NCBI RefSeq assembly: GCF_963682185.1
Contig: NZ_OY821667.1
Location: forward strand, 3,795,501 to 3,859,500
Source: an uncultured Cohaesibacter sp.
GTDB taxonomy: Bacteria; Pseudomonadota; Alphaproteobacteria; Rhizobiales; Cohaesibacteraceae
Length of the DNA stretch: 64,000 nt
Direction: 5' to 3'
Positions 17,262-26,328 of the stretch are shown here, in pieces (the stretch's first letter is position 1; each line of letters opens with the position of its first letter). A model generated the notes under the pieces. It did not search any database, was not told the DNA's origin, and saw only the letters and a program-made list of their open reading frames with translations. The translations under genes and the position numbers were made by a program.

Positions 17262-18038
17262 ATGACTGAACCATTTACGCTCGGCATTTTGGAAACCGGG
17301 CGACCACCCGAGGCACTGGCAGGAAAATTCCCCTCCTATGCTGAAATGTTTGCCCAAATGGTCGGAGCGACCGCACCCGCGCACTGGAAATTTGAGTATT
17401 ATGTGGCTCTTGAAGGCGCGTTGCCGCCAAGTCCCGACACCTGCAATGCCTGGCTGATCACCGGATCCAAATTTGGTGCCTATGAAGACTATCCATGGAT
17501 TCATGCGCTCAAGGCCTTTATCGTCAAGGCCTATGCAGCAGGGGTGCCAATGGTGGGTATTTGCTTTGGGCATCAGATATTGGCTGAGGCGCTCGGTGGC
17601 AAGGTGATCAAATCGGAAAAAGGCTGGGGTGTCGGTCATCAGGCCTATCAATGGAGCGCGACCAAACCCGATTGGCTGGCCTCAACGGATCTTGCCGGAC
17701 AGGATGCCTTTTCCATACTAGCCTTCCATCAGGATCAGGTGGTTGAAGTGCCACCGCAAGCGGAGGTGATCGCGTCGAGTGATTTCTGCCCGGCAGCAGC
17801 GCTCGTCTATGGCGATCAGGTGCTTTCCTTTCAGGGGCATCCCGAATTCAGCGCCGACTTCGTTGCAGATCTGATCGAGGAAAAGCGTGATGATGTTCTG
17901 GGGGTGACCATCGCAGAAAAGGCAGCCACGTCGCTCGCGCAACCAATTGACAGAGTGGCCATCGGTGCGGGGATCGTGGAATTTCTGAAAGCGCGAGAAG
18001 CCGAATGGATCAACAAAAAGGCGGCAAACGCCGGATAA
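17262..18038 (+). CDS. Class I glutamine amidotransferase-like hydrolase
   Basis: This 258-residue class I GATase-fold protein has the catalytic nucleophile in GICFGHQ and the His in FQGHPEF. It resembles stand-alone GMP-synthase-like amidotransferase domains rather than a full synthetase. In this locus, with gamma-glutamyl ligases and a gamma-glutamylputrescine oxidase, the likely job is hydrolysis of a gamma-glutamyl bond, as PuuD does for gamma-glutamyl-GABA. PuuD belongs to a related but distinct C26 peptidase group, so this is inferred from context. It starts a rightward pair with the aldehyde dehydrogenase 31 bp downstream. Confidence 0.85.
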   Translation: MTEPFTLGILETGRPPEALAGKFPSYAEMFAQMVGATAPAHWKFEYYVALEGALPPSPDTCNAWLITGSKFGAYEDYPWIHALKAFIVKAYAAGVPMVGICFGHQILAEALGGKVIKSEKGWGVGHQAYQWSATKPDWLASTDLAGQDAFSILAFHQDQVVEVPPQAEVIASSDFCPAAALVYGDQVLSFQGHPEFSADFVADLIEEKRDDVLGVTIAEKAATSLAQPIDRVAIGAGIVEFLKAREAEWINKKAANAG

Positions 18039-18069
18039 TATAAGATAAGCGCAGAGGGGCGCAGCAATC

Positions 18070-19494
18070 ATGTTGGACAAACGCAAATTCTTTATCGGCG
18101 GGGAATGGGTAGACCCGATCTCTGCTACGGATCTGGATGTCATCAATCCAGCAACCGAGGAGGTGATCGCGGTTATTTCCATGGGAAGCGAAGCCGATGC
18201 CGATGCGGCTGTCAAGGCTGCAAACGCCGCTTTTCCGGGCTTTTCAAAAACAACCAAGGCCGAGCGTCTCGATTTGCTGGAAAGCATTTTGTCCGTTTAC
18301 AAAACGCGTTACGATGAAATGGCCGAAACGATCACCGCCGAGATGGGGGCGCCTTGCAAGCTTTCTCATGCGGCTCAGGCCGGTGTCGGGGTCGGGCATC
18401 TGCAAGGCTTCATTGATGCGCTGAAAGAGTATGAATTTGAAAGCACCTGTTGTGGCGATATCATTCTGCGCGAACCCATCGGGGTGTGTGGCCTGATCAC
18501 GCCGTGGAACTGGCCGATGAACCAGATGGTGCTGAAAATCGCTCCGGCGCTGGCCGCTGGCTGTACCATGGTGCTCAAACCATCCGAATTGACGCCGCTC
18601 TCGGCGATGCTCTATGCGGAAATCCTGCATGAGGCGGGCGTGCCAAAAGGCGTGTTCAACCTTGTGAATGGAGAAGGACCTGTGGTCGGCTCGGCTCTCT
18701 CTCGCCACAAGGACGTGCAGATGATGTCCTTTACCGGCTCGACCCGCGGCGGTGTGGCTGTGACCAAGGATGCTGCGGATACCGTAAAACGCGTGGCTCT
18801 GGAGTTGGGTGGCAAAAGCCCGAATGTGGTGTTTGCCGATACGCCAGACCTGCAAAGCTCGGTTACCCGTGGCGCACGCGCCGTGTTCAACAATACCGGT
18901 CAGTCCTGCAACGCGCCAACCCGCATGCTGGTTGAGAAAAGCGTCTATGACGAGGCAATGCAGATCGCCAAGGCCGCAGCAGAAGCAACCGAGGTCGGCG
19001 ATCCTGCCAAGGATGGACGCCATATCGGTCCGCTGGTGAGCCAGATGCAATATGACAAGGTGCAGGCTCTCATTCAGAAAGGCATTGATGAAGGCGCCAC
19101 CCTGTTGGCGGGTGGCACTGGTAAACCTGAAGGACGCAATGTGGGCTATTTCTGCAAACCAACCGTTTTCGGCAATGCCACCAACGAGATGACCATCGCG
19201 CGGGAAGAGATTTTCGGCCCAGTGCTGACCATGATCCCGTTTGAGGGCGAAGAGGAAGCCATCGCCATTGCCAACGATACCCCCTATGGTCTGGCTGCCT
19301 ATATTGAAACGGGAGATGATGAGCGTGGTATGCGCGTCGCCAAGGCCTTGAGGGCTGGCATGGTGCGCCTCAATGGCTCCGACATCAATTGGGGCAGCCC
19401 CTTTGGTGGTTATAAGATGAGCGGATTGGGCCGTGAAGGCGGCCATTTCGGCATGGATGATTTTCTTGAGATCAAGGCGGTCTCGCGCCCCTGA
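18070..19494 (+). CDS. NAD(P)-dependent aldehyde dehydrogenase (gamma-glutamyl-aminobutyraldehyde type)
   Basis: This 474-residue ALDH has the cofactor segment TPWNWPMNQ, the glycine motif FTGSTRGG, the general base Glu in ELGGKSPN and the nucleophile Cys in NTGQSCNAPTRM. The length is typical. In a Puu-like pathway it oxidises gamma-glutamyl-gamma-aminobutyraldehyde (PuuC role) or a related polyamine-derived aldehyde. It follows the amidotransferase and ends at a strong terminator. The specific substrate rests on context. Confidence 0.92.
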   Translation: MLDKRKFFIGGEWVDPISATDLDVINPATEEVIAVISMGSEADADAAVKAANAAFPGFSKTTKAERLDLLESILSVYKTRYDEMAETITAEMGAPCKLSHAAQAGVGVGHLQGFIDALKEYEFESTCCGDIILREPIGVCGLITPWNWPMNQMVLKIAPALAAGCTMVLKPSELTPLSAMLYAEILHEAGVPKGVFNLVNGEGPVVGSALSRHKDVQMMSFTGSTRGGVAVTKDAADTVKRVALELGGKSPNVVFADTPDLQSSVTRGARAVFNNTGQSCNAPTRMLVEKSVYDEAMQIAKAAAEATEVGDPAKDGRHIGPLVSQMQYDKVQALIQKGIDEGATLLAGGTGKPEGRNVGYFCKPTVFGNATNEMTIAREEIFGPVLTMIPFEGEEEAIAIANDTPYGLAAYIETGDDERGMRVAKALRAGMVRLNGSDINWGSPFGGYKMSGLGREGGHFGMDDFLEIKAVSRP

Positions 19495-19518
19495 TCGGGA
19501 AGATCAATTCCAGACGAC

Positions 19519-19543
19519 AAAGGGGCCGAAAGGCCCCTTTTTT
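19519..19543 (+). terminator. Rho-independent terminator after the aldehyde dehydrogenase
   Basis: GGGGCC, tetraloop GAAA, GGCCCC (stem extended by A/T pairs) is followed by six T residues. It lies 25 bp after the dehydrogenase stop and before the convergent oxidoreductase gene. Confidence 0.9.
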
Positions 19544-19565
19544 ACAAAGCAAATCTCAAGATGTT

Positions 19566-20906
19566 TTATGGTCGTGCTGGCGTGCCGATCCTGTCGCGCA
19601 TCTTGTAATAGAGCATCGCCATGACCAGAAGGGCATGGCGCAGATGCCGTCCTCCGGGGAAGGGGTAGGTCGGTACATGTTCCATGGCGTCAAACCGGCT
19701 GGCCTGTCCGTCAATCAGGTCGGCCACCAGCTTGCCGGCGATGGTGGCAATCGCCACTCCATGGCCGGAGAAGCCGCTGGCATTGATGATATTCTTGTCG
19801 AGCTTGGCAAAGTAGGGCATGCGGTTGACCGTGATCCCCAGCGTGCCGCCCCAGCCATAATCGATCCGGGCGTCCTTCAATTGCGGATAGATTTCCAGCA
19901 TCGGCTGACGCACGAAGGACTTGATATCCTCGGGGAACTTGAAGCTATAGGTTTCTCCTCCCCCAAACAGCATACGCTTGTCTGCGGAAAGACGATAATA
20001 ATTGATGACAAACTTGCTGTCTGCCACGCCGAGATCATCCCGGATCAGCTCCCGCGCCAGCCCTTCATCGAGCGGTTCGGTGGCGATGATATAATTGTTC
20101 ATCGGCATCACACGAGCGGCGACCTTCGGGACCAGACTTTCGATATAGCCATTGCAGGCGATGATCAGATGCTTGGCCTTCACGTGGCCGTTCGCGCATT
20201 TGATCGTGATAGTGTCTCCCTTTTCAATGGCCTGCACTTCGCTATTCTCGAAAAGGATCGCGCCTGCCTTACGCGCAGCAGCTCCAAGACCGAGGGCATA
20301 GTTGAGCGGATGCAGATGGGCGGCAAACATATCCACCATGCCCCCATAATAGGCGGTCGAGCCAACCATCTCCTCCACCTCAGCCTTGTTGACATAGCGA
20401 ATATGCTCATAGCCATATTCGCAATTGAGCTTGTCAACATAGGCTTTGGAGTCTTCGGCATAATGGGGCTTGTGGTCGGCGTGCAGCGTGCCGGGCTTGA
20501 GGTCGCAGGCGATGTCGTGATCCGCAATCAGATCCTTGACCATCTGGATGCCATCCACCGCGATATTCCACAAAAGACGGGCATCGGCGGTTCCGACCAT
20601 TTTCTCCAGCGTATCTTGCTCTAGGCGCTGCCCGGTGCAGACCTGACCACCATTACGCCCCGAAGCACCCCAACCCACACGATGGGCTTCCAGCAGAATG
20701 ACTTTGTGCCCCTGTTGGGCAAGATGCAGGGCTGATGAAAGCCCGGCATAGCCTCCACCAATCACGCAGACATCACATTGTTGCTCTCCCTTCAGAGAGG
20801 GCAGAGGATCGTGCGGGTTGGCTGTGGCGGCATAATAACTGTCTGGATAGGTTCCCTGCTTGTCGTTGCCATGCAGAAAACCGCCCTTGGGGCTGCTAAG
20901 ACTCAT
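19566..20906 (-). CDS. FAD-dependent oxidoreductase (gamma-glutamylputrescine oxidase-like, PuuB type)
   Basis: This 446-residue DAO-family flavoenzyme has the dinucleotide-binding motif VIGGGYAGLSSALHLA, RVGWGASGRNGGQ, and the C-terminal NASGFSGHGVAIATIAGKLV segment typical of PuuB/OrdL oxidases. The start at 20906 (MSLSSPKGG) has an AGGTG site upstream; an upstream reading to 20993 is not supported. It would oxidise the amine of gamma-glutamylputrescine to the aldehyde used by the neighbouring dehydrogenase. It is followed upstream on the same strand by the aminotransferase and a GS-like ligase, probably one operon. Confidence 0.9.
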   Translation of the reverse strand: MSLSSPKGGFLHGNDKQGTYPDSYYAATANPHDPLPSLKGEQQCDVCVIGGGYAGLSSALHLAQQGHKVILLEAHRVGWGASGRNGGQVCTGQRLEQDTLEKMVGTADARLLWNIAVDGIQMVKDLIADHDIACDLKPGTLHADHKPHYAEDSKAYVDKLNCEYGYEHIRYVNKAEVEEMVGSTAYYGGMVDMFAAHLHPLNYALGLGAAARKAGAILFENSEVQAIEKGDTITIKCANGHVKAKHLIIACNGYIESLVPKVAARVMPMNNYIIATEPLDEGLARELIRDDLGVADSKFVINYYRLSADKRMLFGGGETYSFKFPEDIKSFVRQPMLEIYPQLKDARIDYGWGGTLGITVNRMPYFAKLDKNIINASGFSGHGVAIATIAGKLVADLIDGQASRFDAMEHVPTYPFPGGRHLRHALLVMAMLYYKMRDRIGTPARP

Positions 20907-21009
20907 GAAAGCACCTATTGCAATGCGTGCTGTGTGGGAGAGGCTTTGCGCTTGGGTCTTTGGCCTTGACCCGATGCCTCTCCTCCAGTGCATGTTTGGT
21001 TGGGCAGAC

Positions 21010-22404
21010 TTATTTATAAAGATCGCGGGCCTTGATGTCGGCCAGCGTCAGATCAAGACATTTGGCGGCTTTGCTGACCAGCTCATCAATTTCGCTGTTG
21101 GAGATGACCAGTGGCGGCGCGATAATCATCGTATCGCCCACATGGCGCATCACCAGCCCGTTATTGAAGCAATGTTCACGGCAAATGAGACCGACGGTTC
21201 CCTTGCCAGCGGCAAAAGGCGCGCGGGCAGTTTTGTCTGGCGTTAGCTCAAGCGCGGCAACGAGCCCCTTGGAGCGGGCTTCCCCGATCAGTGGATGATC
21301 GCCCAGTGCGGCCCATTTCTCTGCCAGATAAGGTGCTGCCCGGTCGCGCACGCCTTCAACGATATGCTCGCGCTCCATGATTTCGAGATTCGTCAAGGCT
21401 GCTGCGCAGGCCACCGGATGGCCTGAATAGGTGTAGCCATGGGCAAACTCGCCCCCATGAGCGATGAAGCCTTCGGCCACACGATCGGAGACCAGCACAC
21501 CTGCTATCGGCAGATAGCCAGAGGAGAGCCCCTTGGCGATGGTCATCAGGTCGGGTTTGATCTGGTAGGTGTCCGATCCAAACCAGTTGCCCGTACGCCC
21601 GAAGCCGCAGATCACTTCATCGGCAATCAGCAGAATGTCGCGTTCATCGCAAATACGCTGGATTTCCGGCCAATAGCTGTCCGGTGGAATGACAACGCCT
21701 CCAGCCCCCTGAATGGGCTCGGCAATAAAGGCGGCAACCTTGCCTTCGCCGATCCGGTCAATTTCTTCCTCAAGTGCCCGGGCGCGCATCAGGCCGAAGT
21801 CTGCCGGATCCATGTCCCCACCTTCGCCATACCAGTAGGGCTGGTCGATATGGGTGATATCGGGAATGGGCAATCCGCCCTGCGCATGCATGCCCTTCAT
21901 GCCGCCCAGAGAGGCCGCGGCCACCGTAGAGCCATGATAGGCATTCTTGCGAGCGATGATGACCTTCTTGTCAGGCTTGCCCATGCTTGCCCAATAATGG
22001 CGCACCATGCGCACCACCGTGTCGTTGGATTCCGAGCCGGAATTGCCATAGAAGACATGATTGATATGAGGTGGTGCCAACGAGGCAAGCTTTTCCGAAA
22101 GGGCCACCACTGGCGGGTGGGAGGTCATGAAAAAGGTGTTGTAATAGGGCAGCTGCTCCATCTGCCGCATCGCAGCTTCCTGAATTTCCTTGCGCCCATA
22201 GCCGACATTGACACACCAGAGCCCGGCCATGCCATCCAGCATCCGGTTGCCTTCACTGTCATAAAGATACACGCCCTCGGCACGGGTGATGATGCGCGCG
22301 CCTTTTTCGTTGAGCTCCTTAGTATCTGTAAAAGGATGCAGATGATGGGCGGCATCCTTTTGTTGCAGCTCTTGGGTCGGTGGCAGGTTGGCCATGAAAG
22401 TCAT
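21010..22404 (-). CDS. Class III pyridoxal-phosphate aminotransferase (putrescine/omega-amino acid:pyruvate type)
   Basis: This 464-residue fold-type I aminotransferase shows YGNSGSESNDTVVRMVRHYW, the ADEVICGFGRTG segment with the PLP-binding Asp, and the Schiff-base Lys in TIAKGLSSGYLP. The start at 22404 has GGGAG upstream. Close relatives include SpuC-type putrescine:pyruvate and beta-alanine/GABA:pyruvate aminotransferases. In this locus it offers a second, non-glutamylated route for putrescine, or it removes GABA at the end of the gamma-glutamyl route. Confidence 0.92.
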   Translation of the reverse strand: MTFMANLPPTQELQQKDAAHHLHPFTDTKELNEKGARIITRAEGVYLYDSEGNRMLDGMAGLWCVNVGYGRKEIQEAAMRQMEQLPYYNTFFMTSHPPVVALSEKLASLAPPHINHVFYGNSGSESNDTVVRMVRHYWASMGKPDKKVIIARKNAYHGSTVAAASLGGMKGMHAQGGLPIPDITHIDQPYWYGEGGDMDPADFGLMRARALEEEIDRIGEGKVAAFIAEPIQGAGGVVIPPDSYWPEIQRICDERDILLIADEVICGFGRTGNWFGSDTYQIKPDLMTIAKGLSSGYLPIAGVLVSDRVAEGFIAHGGEFAHGYTYSGHPVACAAALTNLEIMEREHIVEGVRDRAAPYLAEKWAALGDHPLIGEARSKGLVAALELTPDKTARAPFAAGKGTVGLICREHCFNNGLVMRHVGDTMIIAPPLVISNSEIDELVSKAAKCLDLTLADIKARDLYK

Positions 22405-22479
22405 GTTGGTCTCCCGTCTCTGGATGCCGCTCTTTGATGGCGGCTGGGCAGATGGCGATTGGCAAAGGCAAAGGGTGAA

Positions 22480-23910
22480 TTAGACAGTCAGCAGCAAGTG
22501 CTCGCGCTCCCATGGGCTGATGACCTGATTGAATTCTTCCGATTCATGCAGCTTGATCTGGCTGTAGATGGTGACGAAATCCGGCCCCAAAAGATCATGC
22601 AGCTGCTCGTTCTTCTCCAGCCGCCCAAGCGAATGATGCACTGAGCGCGGCAGCGAGAAGGGCATGTGATGGGCATGATGCTGCAATTGCGGCTTGGGCT
22701 TGTCCTTGTTGATGATGCCCAGAAGGCCGCAGGCAAGGCTGGCGGCAATCGCCAGATACGGGTTCGTATCCGCGCCAACAAGGCGGTTTTCGATGCGCCG
22801 GTTCTTGGGCGAAGAGTTGGGAATGCGCAAGCCAACGGAGCGGTTGTCAATGGACCATTCCAGATTGATGGGCGCCGAATCGCCCGCCAGCAAACGGCGG
22901 TAACTGTTCACATATGGCGCAAGGATGCTCATCACGTCCGGCAGATATGTCTGCTGGCCTCCGAGAAAGTGGTAAAACAGCTCGCTCGGCTCGCCATCAT
23001 CATCGGAGAAGACATTGGCGCCGGTCTTGGCGTCCACCACGCTCTGATGGATATGCATGGCGCTGCCCGGCTCGTTATCCATCGGCTTGGCCATGAAGGT
23101 GGCATAACAATCATGCCGGAAGGCCGCTTCACGTATAAGGCGTTTGAAGACGAAAATCTGGTCAGCAAGATCAAGCGGATTGCCGTGAATGAGGTTGATC
23201 TCAAGCTGTCCTGCGCCGCCTTCCTGAATGACCGTGTCGATCTCCAGACCCTGCGCTTCAGCGAAATCATAGATATCCTCTATAATGCGGTCATATTCGT
23301 CTACCGCAGCAATGGAATAGGCCTGCCGCCCAACAGATTGCCGTCCGGAGCGCCCGATGGGGGGCTCAAGCGGATAATCAGGGTCGGAATTGCGCTTGGT
23401 CAGATAGAATTCCAGCTCCGGTGCAACAACCGCATTCCAGCCCATGGCCTCAAAGCCCCCGATCACACGGCGCAAAACGTTGCGCGGGGCCAGCTCCACC
23501 GGCTCGCCTTCCAGCGTGTACAGATCGTGGATGACCTGCACTGTCGGGTCATTGGCCCAGGGCACTGAGCGCACTGTGGAGAGATCCGGCACCAGCTGGA
23601 TGTCCCGTTCCATCATGAAATCCTGCCGGTCTTCCATTTCGATATAGGCGCCGGTGATGGTCTGGAAGAAAATGGATGTCGGTAGATAGGTCGGATTGAG
23701 ACCTGAAAATTTCGAGGCTGGCATGGCCTTACCGCGCGCGATGCCCACGATGTCGGGCACGACGCACTCTACTTCATCAATATGGCGAGAGCGCATCCAT
23801 TCGCGCACTTCTTCTGCCTTTTGCGGCAAGGGAATGCCGTCTCCCAGACTGCTATTGTCGGACGGGGTAGGGATAGGCGCTTTGGGTGTCTTGTCTTCTG
23901 AGCTGGTCAT
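22480..23910 (-). CDS. puuA: Glutamine synthetase family protein, gamma-glutamylputrescine synthetase-like (copy 1)
   Basis: This 476-residue GS-fold ligase has an N-terminal beta-grasp segment (VECVVPDIVGIARGK), ATP/metal motifs APELEFYL, AGQLEINLIHG and HIHQSV, and the adenine-side NRLVGADTNPYLAIAA. The C-terminal adenylylation loop of true GlnA is absent, as in PuuA/GlnA3-type enzymes. The start at 23910 has CAGGTAA upstream, and a TTG seven codons earlier is less likely. It would join glutamate to putrescine with ATP, the first step of the Puu route. Two TGTGATCACA palindromes lie just upstream, so it is probably repressed by the adjacent GntR protein. Confidence 0.85.
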   Translation of the reverse strand: MTSSEDKTPKAPIPTPSDNSSLGDGIPLPQKAEEVREWMRSRHIDEVECVVPDIVGIARGKAMPASKFSGLNPTYLPTSIFFQTITGAYIEMEDRQDFMMERDIQLVPDLSTVRSVPWANDPTVQVIHDLYTLEGEPVELAPRNVLRRVIGGFEAMGWNAVVAPELEFYLTKRNSDPDYPLEPPIGRSGRQSVGRQAYSIAAVDEYDRIIEDIYDFAEAQGLEIDTVIQEGGAGQLEINLIHGNPLDLADQIFVFKRLIREAAFRHDCYATFMAKPMDNEPGSAMHIHQSVVDAKTGANVFSDDDGEPSELFYHFLGGQQTYLPDVMSILAPYVNSYRRLLAGDSAPINLEWSIDNRSVGLRIPNSSPKNRRIENRLVGADTNPYLAIAASLACGLLGIINKDKPKPQLQHHAHHMPFSLPRSVHHSLGRLEKNEQLHDLLGPDFVTIYSQIKLHESEEFNQVISPWEREHLLLTV

Positions 23911-23971
23911 GAAATTACCTGTTGAAGTCAAATCGCAGCCAGTGCGATTGCATTTGTAACGTACCGCAGGA

Positions 23972-24007
23972 TGTGATCACAAAGCAAGAAAAATTTGTGA
24001 TCACAAA
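23972..24007. promoter_or_regulatory. Double GntR operator upstream of the GS-like ligase
   Basis: TGTGATCACA at 23972-23981 and TTTGTGATCACAAA at 23994-24007 are two perfect palindromes with 22-bp centre-to-centre spacing, about two helical turns. They lie 62-97 bp upstream of the ligase start. Confidence 0.7.
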
Positions 24008-24113
24008 ATGAAGGGATTCGCGCTTTTGTTGCCCTGTTCCTTCCGCAAAAGCGCAAAGAAAGGCCGACAACGGTCAGTCTGCGGGTAATCGGGGGATTTG
24101 GAAAGAGGTTGTC

Positions 24114-24836
24114 TTAAAGATCGTCGCTCAGCAGCAAGGTGCCCTGATGCACATCTTCCGAGATGGCCGTGCGCAAGGCTGCGCTATCGCCCTGTTGCAG
24201 GGCTTCAATAGCCTGTTTGTGTTGATCAATCAGGTTTGCCGTGCCGTGTCGTCCGTAAACAAGGCGCATGAAGGGACCAAATTGCATCCAGACATTTTCC
24301 ACCAGTTTGATGATGACGTCGGACTGGGCCATTTCGTAAAGGGCAAAGTGAAAAGCGTGATTGCCCCGCATATAGCCTTCGACATCGCCATTTTCCAGAC
24401 AGGCGTCGATCGCGTCATCAATGGTGATCAAACGTTGGATATCGGCCGCTGTCACATTGGGGAGGGCCATCTCTGCCAGTTCAGGCTCTAGCAGGGATCG
24501 CGTAAGATTGATCTCGTGATATTTCTTCTCGGTCATATCGGGAATGGAAACACGCCGATTGCCGTGACTTTCAAGGGCCCCTTCCGCTGTCAGGCGGCGC
24601 ACTGCTTCCCGCACAGGCATGGGAGATACTTGCAAATTATCTGCAAGGCCACGCAGAGTGACGGCCTTGCCGGGTCGAAAGCCACCAAATAGCAGGCGTT
24701 CGCGCAAGGCCTGATAGATCCGCTCGTGCGCGGTCAACGGTTTGGCATCTTGTCCATCCGCTCTTTCGATTGTTTTGTCGGTTATTGCGATCTCGTCCTT
24801 GGTCATGGCTCCTTTATACTGGTGCTTGTCGGTCAT
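24114..24836 (-). CDS. FCD-domain GntR transcriptional regulator of the polyamine locus
   Basis: This 240-residue regulator has an N-terminal winged helix (residues about 35-100: FRPGKAVTLRGLADNLQVS, PMPVREAVRRLTAEGALE) and an FCD effector domain with its His-rich helix (MRGNHAFHFALYEMA). The start is ATG 24836; an ATG at 24806 has AAAGGAG upstream, but only two bases away. It sits between the leftward catabolic operon and the rightward PotF-type operon. Copies of TGTGATCACA flank it on both sides, which makes it the likely binder and probable repressor of this locus, released by a polyamine or gamma-glutamyl metabolite. Confidence 0.9.
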   Translation of the reverse strand: MTDKHQYKGAMTKDEIAITDKTIERADGQDAKPLTAHERIYQALRERLLFGGFRPGKAVTLRGLADNLQVSPMPVREAVRRLTAEGALESHGNRRVSIPDMTEKKYHEINLTRSLLEPELAEMALPNVTAADIQRLITIDDAIDACLENGDVEGYMRGNHAFHFALYEMAQSDVIIKLVENVWMQFGPFMRLVYGRHGTANLIDQHKQAIEALQQGDSAALRTAISEDVHQGTLLLSDDL

Positions 24837-24870
24837 GCAAAGAGAATTTGATCGAAAAGGCTTGCAGCAG

Positions 24871-24895
24871 GGAAAATTTTGTGATCAAATTTTCC
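24871..24895. promoter_or_regulatory. Candidate GntR operator upstream of the PotF-like gene
   Basis: GGAAAATTT and AAATTTTCC form 9-bp inverted arms around a TGTGATC centre, giving the core TTGTGATCAAA. It is placed between the divergent GntR gene and the polyamine-binding protein gene. Confidence 0.6.
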
Positions 24896-24978
24896 AATAA
24901 TGGCCAAAAAGGCCAATCGGGCGACAACAGCCCATCGCAATCATCACAATTCCCGATAGAATCGAGGGGACTTACACG

Positions 24979-26088
24979 ATGGCAGACAAAGCAGGCAAGC
25001 TTTTCTCCAAAACCGCACTCGCTGTAGCGGCGCTGCTTACCGCAACAGGCACAGGGATCGCGGCGGACAAAGAACTCCATATTTTCAACTGGTCGGATTA
25101 TATCGACGAATCCATTATTAGCGATTTTGAAGCGGAAACCGGAATCAAGGTCACCTATGACGTATTTGATTCCAACGAGGTGCTCGAAACCAAATTGCTG
25201 GCAGGCTCCACCGGCTATGATATTGTCGTTCCGACCGGCACATTCCTTCAGCGCCAGATTCAGGCAGGCGTCTTCCAGAAGCTGGACAAATCCAAGCTGC
25301 CCAATCTGAAGAATATGTGGGACGCGGTCTCCGAACGCACCGCAGCCTATGATCCGGGCAATGACTATTCCATCAACTATATGTGGGGCACCACCGGCGT
25401 TGGCTTCAACGTAGCCGCTGCCAAGGAACGCATGGGCGATATGCCGCTCAACACATGGGACATGGTCTTCAAACCGGAAGTCGCGGCCAAATTCGCCGAT
25501 TGCGGCATTTATATTCTGGATGCGCCTACCGAAGTCATTCCGCTGACCCTCATGTATATGGGGAAAGATCCCAACAGCCATGACAAGGACGATATCGCCG
25601 CCGCCGAAGAACTGCTGCTTTCCATTCGCCCTTATGTTCAGAAATTCCATTCCTCTGAATATATCAACGCACTGGCCAATGGTGACATCTGTCTGGCTAT
25701 CGGATGGTCTGGCGATGTCTTCCAGGCCCGTGACCGGGCGGCAGAAGCGGATAATGGCGTCGAAGTCAATTACATCATCCCCAAGGAAGGGGCTCAGATG
25801 TGGTTCGACCAGATGGCTATTCCGGCCGATGCGGCAAATGTGGAAGAAGCCCACACCTTCCTCAACTACATCATGCGCCCGGACGTGATCGCCAAAGCCT
25901 CAAACTATGTCTATTACGCCAATGGCAACAAGGCTTCCCAGGAGCTGCTTGAAGAAGATGTCATCGGCGATCCTGCGGTCTATCCCGATGAGGAAACCAC
26001 AGCAAAGCTGTTTGTACATATGCCTTACCCGCCAAAAATCCAGCGTGTGGTTACCCGCGCATGGACCAAGGTGAAATCAGGACAGTAA
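24979..26088 (+). CDS. potF: Putrescine/polyamine ABC transporter substrate-binding protein (PotF-like)
   Basis: This 369-residue periplasmic binding protein has a signal peptide ending GIAA before DKELHIFNWSDYIDESI. The FNWSDYI start, SNEVLETKLLAGSTGYDIVVP and IPKEGAQMWFDQMAIP are characteristic of PotD/PotF. The last segment carries the conserved Trp and Asp that bind the amine. PotF-type is favoured by the PotGHI-like genes downstream and by the putrescine-degrading neighbours. A hairpin-T-run directly after it may raise its expression over the membrane subunits. Confidence 0.92.
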   Translation: MADKAGKLFSKTALAVAALLTATGTGIAADKELHIFNWSDYIDESIISDFEAETGIKVTYDVFDSNEVLETKLLAGSTGYDIVVPTGTFLQRQIQAGVFQKLDKSKLPNLKNMWDAVSERTAAYDPGNDYSINYMWGTTGVGFNVAAAKERMGDMPLNTWDMVFKPEVAAKFADCGIYILDAPTEVIPLTLMYMGKDPNSHDKDDIAAAEELLLSIRPYVQKFHSSEYINALANGDICLAIGWSGDVFQARDRAAEADNGVEVNYIIPKEGAQMWFDQMAIPADAANVEEAHTFLNYIMRPDVIAKASNYVYYANGNKASQELLEEDVIGDPAVYPDEETTAKLFVHMPYPPKIQRVVTRAWTKVKSGQ

Positions 26089-26097
26089 GGAAGACGC

Positions 26098-26122
26098 GCC
26101 GGGCCTCTTTGGCCCGGCTTTT
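26098..26122 (+). terminator. Terminator or attenuator after the polyamine-binding protein gene
   Basis: GCCGGGCC, loop TCTTT, GGCCCGGC is followed by TTTT. It lies 10 bp after the stop codon and 207 bp before the ATPase gene. Partial read-through would give excess binding protein over transporter, a common arrangement. Confidence 0.8.
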
Positions 26123-26328
26123 CCGTCTGAGCCTCCTTTGCGGTGAGGCAAACTGCTTGCCGATTGCAGGGCACGGTCAGACGGTTGGCAAGGCACGCAG
26201 CGTGGTGGCCGCGTGCCGGGGCTTCTGCGTGAGCCAATGGCATAAATTGGCATTGTATGTGGTTCGAGGGCATCGCCTAAAGCCTCCCTTTATGGTGTCC
26301 ATCGGGCATTTGGATAGCGAGAGAGAGA

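Noticed and set aside
18244-19446. Minus-strand open frame of 400 codons inside the aldehyde dehydrogenase gene
   Set aside because: The dehydrogenase catalytic motifs are intact on the plus strand; the mirror frame has no family features.
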